Shown here: piece after piece, positions 58,888-64,000 of the stretch
How the letters are laid out: each line of letters starts with the position of its first letter
Numbering within the stretch: the stretch's first letter is position 1
Source of the DNA: Thermaerobacter marianensis DSM 12885
GTDB taxonomy: Bacteria; Bacillota; Sulfobacillia; Thermaerobacterales; Thermaerobacteraceae
Length of the DNA stretch: 64,000 bases
NCBI RefSeq assembly: GCF_000184705.1
Contig: NC_014831.1
Coordinates: 2,108,001 to 2,172,000 of the forward strand
Direction of reading: 5' to 3'
Notes under the pieces: model-generated
What the model was told of the DNA's origin: nothing
Databases searched by the model: none
Seen by the model: only the letters and a program-made list of their open reading frames with translations
Position numbers and translations under genes: made by a program

Positions 58888-59340
58888 TCAGCTGGTCCCG
58901 GCGGGCACCAGCACCTCCCCCTCGCCGGTGGTGACGGCTTCGCCCCTCTGGTTCTCGGCCCACACCTCCAGGCGAACCCGGCGGAGGCCGCCGCCCTCCT
59001 CGCCCAGCACCTCCGCCACCCGGCCCCTGCAAGTCAGCACGTCCCCCGGCCGCACCATTTGCCGGAACCGGACCTTCAGCCGCCGCACATTCTCGGGACC
59101 TGCCAGGTGGACCAGGTACTGGCCCAAGAACCCCATGCTCAGCATCCCGTGGGCGATGACGCCGTCCAGACCCACCCGCCGGGCCGTCTCGTCGTCGGTG
59201 TGGATCAGGTTGTAGTCGCCGGAGGCGCCGGCGTACTTGACCAGCTGCACCTTGGTGATGGGCTCCTTGACCAGGGGCGGCAGCTCCGCGCCAGGTTCCC
59301 ACCGCACCCCCGTCGCCCCCGCCGTGACCGGTTCCGCCAC
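58888..59340 (-). CDS. MaoC-like hydratase/dehydratase
   Basis: Hot-dog-fold (R)-hydratase, 150 residues. The hydratase-2 motif is intact: YAGASGDYNLIHTDDETARR with Asp and His, then VIAHGMLSMGFLGQYL. KVRFRQMVRPGDVLTCRGRV follows. GTG at 59340 is chosen for AAGGAGGTGG about eight bases upstream. Pairs with the gene at 59559, as HadB-type halves do with HadA/HadC types in actinobacteria. Confidence 0.85.
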   Translation of the reverse strand: MAEPVTAGATGVRWEPGAELPPLVKEPITKVQLVKYAGASGDYNLIHTDDETARRVGLDGVIAHGMLSMGFLGQYLVHLAGPENVRRLKVRFRQMVRPGDVLTCRGRVAEVLGEEGGGLRRVRLEVWAENQRGEAVTTGEGEVLVPAGTS

Positions 59341-59558
59341 CCGCTCCACCTCCTTCTTTGCCGACGCCGGCGCGCTAGGGTGCCCGCTGGGGCACCGTCC
59401 TGTGCCGGGTCTTCCCCCCGGCGTTGCGGCGCGCCGTGGCGCAGCGCCGGCCCTACGGCACGTCCTTGACGCGCCGGCGATGAGGGATCGCCCGGCCAGG
59501 TTCGTCCGGCACCGGCCTGCCAGCTTCGCCGGGTCCTGCCACAAGGGGCCCCCCGGCC

Positions 59559-59954
59559 TTACCGCACGATGATCGTGCTCCGCCCCGTGAAGACCAGCTC
59601 CCCCGCCTCATCCCGCCCCTCCATCTCGGTGACCAGGAAGGTCATCTTCCCCAGGCGGCCCTCCCGCTCGTAGACGTCGACCACCCGGGTCTTGCAGCGC
59701 AACCGGTCGCCGGCCCGGATGGGACGCCGGTAGCTGTACTCCTGTTCCCCGTGGAGGACCCGGCTGAGCTCCAGCGACACCCCCGGGATCGCCATGCGGA
59801 AGGTGGTGGGGAAGGTGGGCGGGGCGATCTCGCCGCTGCGGAAGGCGGGGTGGGGATCCCCGATGGCCTCGGCGAACTTGCGGATGGCTCCCTTTTCGAC
59901 CTCGAAGACCTCTTCCTCGGACTCCTTACCTATTAACGAGCGGTCGATGGCCAT
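59559..59954 (-). CDS. MaoC N-terminal-domain (FAS1 dehydratase-like) protein
   Basis: Hot-dog-fold protein, 131 residues, of the FAS1_DH_region type that lacks its own full active site and pairs with a MaoC protein. Features: VEKGAIRKFAEAIGDPHPAF, APPTFPTTFRMAIPG, LHGEQEYSYRRPIRAGDRL and VFTGRSTIIVR. ATG with GGAGG upstream. The gene precedes the catalytic MaoC half by about 220 bases on the same strand, consistent with a heterodimeric dehydratase. Confidence 0.83.
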   Translation of the reverse strand: MAIDRSLIGKESEEEVFEVEKGAIRKFAEAIGDPHPAFRSGEIAPPTFPTTFRMAIPGVSLELSRVLHGEQEYSYRRPIRAGDRLRCKTRVVDVYEREGRLGKMTFLVTEMEGRDEAGELVFTGRSTIIVR

Positions 59955-60314
59955 GACGTGACCTCCTCCCAGCCGTGCCCCTCGGCGGCCCTGCGGGCCG
60001 GTTCGTCCGGTGGAACCCGCCGTCGCCCGTCGGCTGGCGGGAGACCACGCGGTGCCCGCGGGTCCCCGTCCCCTGCCCGGACCAACGTCCCGTTCCGGCG
60101 CCCCGCCCGTGCTCCGTCGCACGTGCGTTGTCCAATGTGCAAGGCCCGACGGGGTCGATCTCGCCTCCGCCATCCTGTGCAGACGGGACGGTCCCGGATG
60201 TCCACGACGGCGGGCCCGCTGGTGGGCGGGGCCGCTCGGGGTTCCGAAGGCGGCTTACCCGCCCGGCCATGCTGCCGCCGGCTGCGATGTTCGGCCGCGA
60301 CACCCGGACACCGC
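59955..60314. other. Intergenic region, 360 bases
   Basis: GC-rich, no gene supported. Contains one GGCCGGTTCGTCCGG (59998-60010 region). No terminator or promoter could be identified with confidence. Confidence 0.4.
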
Positions 60315-60605
60315 CTACGGCTCGACCAGCCGGTAGAACCGGCGCTCCCGCCGCTCCAGCAGGGGCACCACGGTCTCCTCGATGATCCGGCGGAAGTGGG
60401 GCGACTGCCAGTGGGCCTTGAGAGCCCCCTCGTCGTCATAGACCTCGTAGAGGAGGAACTCGTCGGGGTTGTCCACCGAGCGGTTGACCTGATAGACTCG
60501 GCAGCCAGGCTCCTGCCGGCTCAGGAGGATCATCTCCCGGATGGCCGCCTCCACCTGGTCGCCCAGGCCGGGGCGAGTTACGTACCGGGCAATCAGGGCG
60601 ATCAT
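60315..60605 (-). CDS. ABM-domain monooxygenase (quinol monooxygenase-like)
   Basis: A 96-residue antibiotic-biosynthesis-monooxygenase fold protein (YgiN/YcnE-like): MIALIARYVTRPGLGDQVEA opening, EPGCRVYQVNRSVDNPDEF and LYEVYDDEGALKAHWQSPHF, then the closing helix. Members are cofactor-independent oxygenases on quinols or similar rings, or have no known reaction. GGGAGG ribosome binding site before the ATG. Role in the cluster unknown. Confidence 0.87.
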   Translation of the reverse strand: MIALIARYVTRPGLGDQVEAAIREMILLSRQEPGCRVYQVNRSVDNPDEFLLYEVYDDEGALKAHWQSPHFRRIIEETVVPLLERRERRFYRLVEP

Positions 60606-60622
60606 GCTTGCACCTCCCTGCA

Positions 60623-60652
60623 GGGGGTGAGCACCGGCCGGTGCTCACCCCC
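60623..60652. repeat. 30-base perfect palindrome
   Basis: GGGGGTGAGCACCGG (60623-60637) is followed at once by its exact complement CCGGTGCTCACCCCC (60638-60652). It lies between the binding-protein gene and the ABM gene, ten bases before the latter's ribosome binding site. No T-run; it could be an operator for a dimeric regulator or an RNA stem that insulates the two genes. Confidence 0.75.
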
Positions 60653-60723
60653 TGGACGTCCTGGGTGGCGGCGCACCCCACCGCATCCGATCCGGACCAT
60701 GGTTGGACGTGGAACGTCACGGC

Positions 60724-61956
60724 TCAATCGGCCAGGGCCCAGTCGTTGTTCTCCACCTTGATCATGACGGCTGCCCGCCGGTCTAGACCGTGGTGATCTT
60801 CAGGAGAATACGTGAAGATCCCGGAGATGCCGACCAGCTCCCGGGTCTGTTCGATGGCATCCCGCAGCGCCGAACGGAAGGCAGCCAGATCGGAAGGATT
60901 CGTCCCCGCCTCCACCGCCCGCTGGATCGCTTCCCGCAGGATCAGCATGGCGTCGTACGCATGCCCGCCGAAGGTGTTGGCCGAACCTTCGCCATAGCGC
61001 TCTTCGTATCGCCGTTTATACGCGAGCAAGATCTCCTTCTGCGGGTCACTGTCAGGAAGGTCTTCCGCCACGAGGAGCTTGCCGGCGGGCAGGAGCGTTC
61101 CCTCGACCGCCGTACCACCCAGCTCAAGGAAGTTACGATTGGCCACGCCATGACTCTGATAGATGGGTGCGGTGATGTTCATGTCCTTCATGTTTTGCTG
61201 CGCCACGTTGGCCCCCGGTGGAATGGCCCAGATCAGGTATGCATCCGGGTTCGTTGCCCGCATCCGCGAGATCTGGCCCGACACGTCCCGGTCCGTTCGA
61301 GCAAAGCTCTCTTCCGCGGTGATCTCGATCCCCTTCTGCGATGCCACCTCGCGAAACGCCTTTCGCCCTCCGTCACCGTAGGCATCGTTGAATCCGAGGA
61401 AGGCTACCCGCTTGATGCCACTGGCGACCATGTGGTCCACCAGGACCCCAACCATGAGCGCATCGTTTTGGGGGGTCTTGAAGACCCACTTCCGCTCGGA
61501 GGCCGGGGTCACGATCTGGGCTCCCGCGGCCAGGGAGATGTTGGGCACCTGCTGCTGCTGGACGGGTTCGAGGATGGCCATGCTGCTCGGCGTGGTGGTG
61601 CAACACACCACGGCCGCCACGCCTTCCTCCGCGATCAACCGGTTGACCTGCACCACCGACTGGGTGGGATCGCTGGCATCGTCACGGACGATCCACTGGA
61701 CGGGATACCCGCCGATCTCGCTGAACTCATCCTTGAACAGCTCCACCGTGTTGCGCTCCGGCTCCCCCAGGGAGCTGGCGTTGCCGGTGATGGATACGAC
61801 CACGCCGATCTTGATCGGGGTACCGGCCGGCCCGGGACCCGCGTTCCCTCCGCCCCCGCCAGTTTCCTCAGCGGGTTGTCCGCCCGTCCCTGCGCAGGCG
61901 GTGGCCAACAGCGCCACCATTCCGAGCATGGCAGCCGTTCGCGCAATGCGCCGCAT
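60724..61956 (-). CDS. Liv-type substrate-binding lipoprotein
   Basis: Periplasmic-binding-protein type I lipoprotein with lipobox LLATAC and a Gly-rich spacer, 410 residues. The mature domain starts IKIGVVVSITGNASSLGEPE and retains VNRLIAEEGVAAVVCC and FGGHAYDAMLILREA. A second, different paralogue of the one at 33827. Seventy bases after the LivMGF fusion on the same strand, so it serves that importer. Ligand unknown. Confidence 0.9.
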   Translation of the reverse strand: MRRIARTAAMLGMVALLATACAGTGGQPAEETGGGGGNAGPGPAGTPIKIGVVVSITGNASSLGEPERNTVELFKDEFSEIGGYPVQWIVRDDASDPTQSVVQVNRLIAEEGVAAVVCCTTTPSSMAILEPVQQQQVPNISLAAGAQIVTPASERKWVFKTPQNDALMVGVLVDHMVASGIKRVAFLGFNDAYGDGGRKAFREVASQKGIEITAEESFARTDRDVSGQISRMRATNPDAYLIWAIPPGANVAQQNMKDMNITAPIYQSHGVANRNFLELGGTAVEGTLLPAGKLLVAEDLPDSDPQKEILLAYKRRYEERYGEGSANTFGGHAYDAMLILREAIQRAVEAGTNPSDLAAFRSALRDAIEQTRELVGISGIFTYSPEDHHGLDRRAAVMIKVENNDWALAD

Positions 61957-62026
61957 CCCCCGCTCCCCCTTTCAACGTGTTGCCGCGTGGACCTTGGCGG
62001 CCTTGAGTCCCCCAACCGTCCTCCGA

Positions 62027-64000
62027 CTAGCCGGTCCCACCCCTTCCCCCAGACCGGTCGCCCAGAAAGGCTGTCTCCAGGCGGACCAGATCGCCGCAGG
62101 CGCCCGGCTCGACCTCCACCAAGCGGCCCGCCCGGCACACGTATACCCGCTGGGCAACCGGCAGGATGGCCGCCGCGTTCTGCTCCACGAGCACGATGGC
62201 CAGTCCCCGGTCCCGCAGTTGGACGACGGCTTTCAGGATACGGTCCACGGCTTGGGGCGCCAGGCCGAGAAGGGGTTCGTCGAGGAGCAGGACGCGCGGT
62301 TCGGCCATGAGCGCCCTGGCAATCGCCAGCATTTGCTGTTGCCCGCCCGAGAGGGTCATCGCCACTTGATGCTGGCGCTCGCGCAGGATCGGGAACAGGT
62401 CCCAGACCCAGTCCAGCGGCGCTGACCCGGTATGCCCCTTCCTGCTCCTGCGGGCAAAGGTGCTCAATGCGAGGTGGTCCGCCACGGTCATGGTCCAGAG
62501 CAACTGGCGCCGTTCCGGCACCAGCGAAAGGCCCATCGCCGTTCGATCTTCCGGACTCCGAGCCGAGACCGCCTGCCCCGCCAACTCCACCCGGCCCTGG
62601 GCGGGAATCAGGCCCATGACGCCTTTGAGCAAAGTGGACTTCCCGGCACCGTTGGATCCGACGATGGCCACCACCTCGCCTGCACGCACACGGAAACTGG
62701 CCCCGCACACCACTTCCAGGTTCCCATAGCCCGCCCGGAGATCCTCCACCACAAGCAGGAGCTCCCCGGGAACGGGACGGCGAAGGCGGGGAGCCGAAGG
62801 GATGGCCGAACCGGCTGTGGCTTCCGGTCGCAGATCCGGGGCATCCTCCGGTGCGCGCCCGAGATAGGCCTCGATGACCGCCGGATCTTCCCTCACCACC
62901 TCCGGTGTACCCTCGGCCAGTACCTGGCCGTGGTGCAGAACCAGCATCCGGTCCGCCACCTTCATGACCAGGGAGACGTCGTGTTCGACCAGGACCACCG
63001 TCGTGCCCTGGGCCCGTATGCGACGGATGATGTCGACGAGTTCCTCCCGTTCCTCGCCGCTCAAGCCCGAGGCCGGCTCGTCCATCAGAAGTAAGCGAGG
63101 CCGCCCGGCCATGCACCGTGCCACCTCGACGAGTCGTTGCAGGCCGAAGGGCAAGGACCCTGCCGGCGCGGAAGCCAGTCCGGACAGCCCCGTCAACGCC
63201 AGGATCTGTTGCACCTCCTGGGTCACCCGCCGGTGTTCGCGGCGTCCCAGCCCGAGCAGCGCCCCCGCGAACCCTGTCCGGAGGTGGCGGTGCATGCCGA
63301 TCAGCACGTTTTCCAGGACGCTCAGGTGGGGAACCAGCCGCGGTGTCTGGAAGGTCCGGGCAATGCCTAGAGCGGCCACCTGATGGGCCGGCCAGCCCCG
63401 TATCTCCTGGCCGTCAACGCGGACGGTGCCCGAAGAAGGCGCCAGCACCCCGGAGACCAGGTTGAACAGGGTCGTCTTCCCGGCCCCGTTCGGGCCGATG
63501 ATGGCGTAGATCTCGCCCGGCCGCACGGAGAAGCTCAGGTCCTGCAATGCGGTCAGGCCGCCGAAGCGCCGGCCGAGGCCCTGCACCTCCAACATGGGGC
63601 CGTGGTCTCCGCTCGCCGTCGGGATCGCGGCGGGAGGCATGATTCCGCCGGCGGCGGCCATGCTACCGGCCATCGGAGGAACCGGCAGCAGCGCGGGGAT
63701 CGACGACGGTGACTCGCCTGCTATCGGCTGGGCGGGCCGCGGGCCGGGCTGGGTTACCCGTCGGGACCACCACCGGGCGAGGGACGGCCACAGCCCGTCC
63801 GGTGCGAAGATGACCACGGCCGCCAGGATGAGGCCGTAGATGACCACCTCGTACTCTGCACCGGCACCGCCCGCCAGCCCGGAGATGATCGTCCGCAGTT
63901 GCTCCCTGAGGAGCACGGTGATGGCCGATCCGACAACCGCCCCCGGCAAGGAGGCCAGGCCGCCGATCACCGCCATGACCAGCAGTTCCACTGAAAAATT
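62027..64000 (-). CDS. Liv-type importer fusion: LivM permease + LivG + LivF (5' end beyond window)
   Basis: One uninterrupted frame that enters from the right edge with NFSVELLVMAVIGGLASLPGA, the C-terminal part of a LivM permease (two to three membrane segments ending near FAPDGLWPSLARWWSRR). After a 45-residue Pro/Ala linker comes LivG (Walker A GPNGAGKTTLF, RTFQTPRLVPHLSVLENV, LPFGLQRLVEV, LLLMDEPASGL, VEHDVSLVMKV), then a second linker and LivF (GSNGAGKST, LSGGQQQML, LLLDEPLLGL, VEQNAAAIL). Both ATPases look active. Fusion of a permease to both ATPases is unusual; no ribosome binding site or stop interrupts it. The LivH partner is presumably beyond the window. Confidence 0.9.
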   Translation of the reverse strand, partial: NFSVELLVMAVIGGLASLPGAVVGSAITVLLREQLRTIISGLAGGAGAEYEVVIYGLILAAVVIFAPDGLWPSLARWWSRRVTQPGPRPAQPIAGESPSSIPALLPVPPMAGSMAAAGGIMPPAAIPTASGDHGPMLEVQGLGRRFGGLTALQDLSFSVRPGEIYAIIGPNGAGKTTLFNLVSGVLAPSSGTVRVDGQEIRGWPAHQVAALGIARTFQTPRLVPHLSVLENVLIGMHRHLRTGFAGALLGLGRREHRRVTQEVQQILALTGLSGLASAPAGSLPFGLQRLVEVARCMAGRPRLLLMDEPASGLSGEEREELVDIIRRIRAQGTTVVLVEHDVSLVMKVADRMLVLHHGQVLAEGTPEVVREDPAVIEAYLGRAPEDAPDLRPEATAGSAIPSAPRLRRPVPGELLLVVEDLRAGYGNLEVVCGASFRVRAGEVVAIVGSNGAGKSTLLKGVMGLIPAQGRVELAGQAVSARSPEDRTAMGLSLVPERRQLLWTMTVADHLALSTFARRSRKGHTGSAPLDWVWDLFPILRERQHQVAMTLSGGQQQMLAIARALMAEPRVLLLDEPLLGLAPQAVDRILKAVVQLRDRGLAIVLVEQNAAAILPVAQRVYVCRAGRLVEVEPGACGDLVRLETAFLGDRSGGRGGTG

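Overview
The window is very GC-rich DNA (by eye about 70% G+C) with dense, tightly packed genes, GTG and TTG starts and strong GGAGG-type ribosome binding sites. T-box and ykkC-type leader RNAs, the gene content and the low-complexity Ala/Gly/Pro tails fit a thermophilic, high-GC member of the Bacillota, most like Thermaerobacter and its relatives. That assignment is inference from style, not from a marker gene.

Layout. 0.4-6.3 kb: a UPF0173 metallo-hydrolase, a sirtuin, a small unknown protein, a GlcD-like FAD oxidase and a PheA-type prephenate dehydratase. 6.3-9.2 kb: an AT-richer scar holding three decayed transposases (IS110-, IS256- and IS1182-like) around a papain-like cysteine peptidase and a membrane-anchored partner; the peptidase reading frame is now fused to an IS256 fragment. 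9.5-10.9 kb: isocitrate lyase. 11.2-22.8 kb: one branched-chain amino acid operon, ilvN-ilvC-leuA-leuC-leuD-leuB-ilvD-ilvB, behind a strong sigma-A promoter and two stacked leader switches, a ykkC-family aptamer (context says ppGpp) with its own terminator and then a leucine T-box with a second terminator.

23.3-40 kb: an aromatic catabolism island in two convergent operons. The plus operon (IclR regulator, acylating acetaldehyde dehydrogenase, hydroxyoxovalerate aldolase, oxalocrotonate decarboxylase-type enzyme, semialdehyde dehydrogenase, oxopentenoate hydratase, tautomerase) is a full meta-cleavage lower pathway. The minus operon (flavin reductase, HpaB-type monooxygenase, extradiol dioxygenase, Liv-type ABC importer, ACMSD-type amidohydrolase) supplies uptake, ring hydroxylation and ring opening. 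A frameshifted aldehyde dehydrogenase pseudogene sits beside it.

40-49 kb: a Dpp/Opp peptide importer with an M20 dipeptidase, divergent from a carbamoylase-type M20 amidohydrolase. 49-60.6 kb: a run of minus-strand catabolic genes (ALDH, Zn-alcohol dehydrogenase, AHL-lactonase-like MBL protein, acyl-CoA synthetase, phosphotriesterase-like hydrolase, MBL hydrolase, SDR, two MaoC dehydratase halves, an ABM monooxygenase). 60.7-64 kb: a second Liv-type importer in which the LivM permease and both ATPases are one polypeptide, running off the window edge.

How the parts may connect: ring cleavage ends in pyruvate plus acetyl-CoA, which isocitrate lyase could help assimilate; Liv and Dpp importers bring in aromatic, acyl and peptide substrates; the ilv/leu operon appears set to rise when tRNA-Leu is uncharged and ppGpp is high. 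A short sequence, GGTTCGTCC, recurs about twenty times on both strands but almost only outside 26.4-53 kb, which hints that the catabolic block has a different history from the rest.
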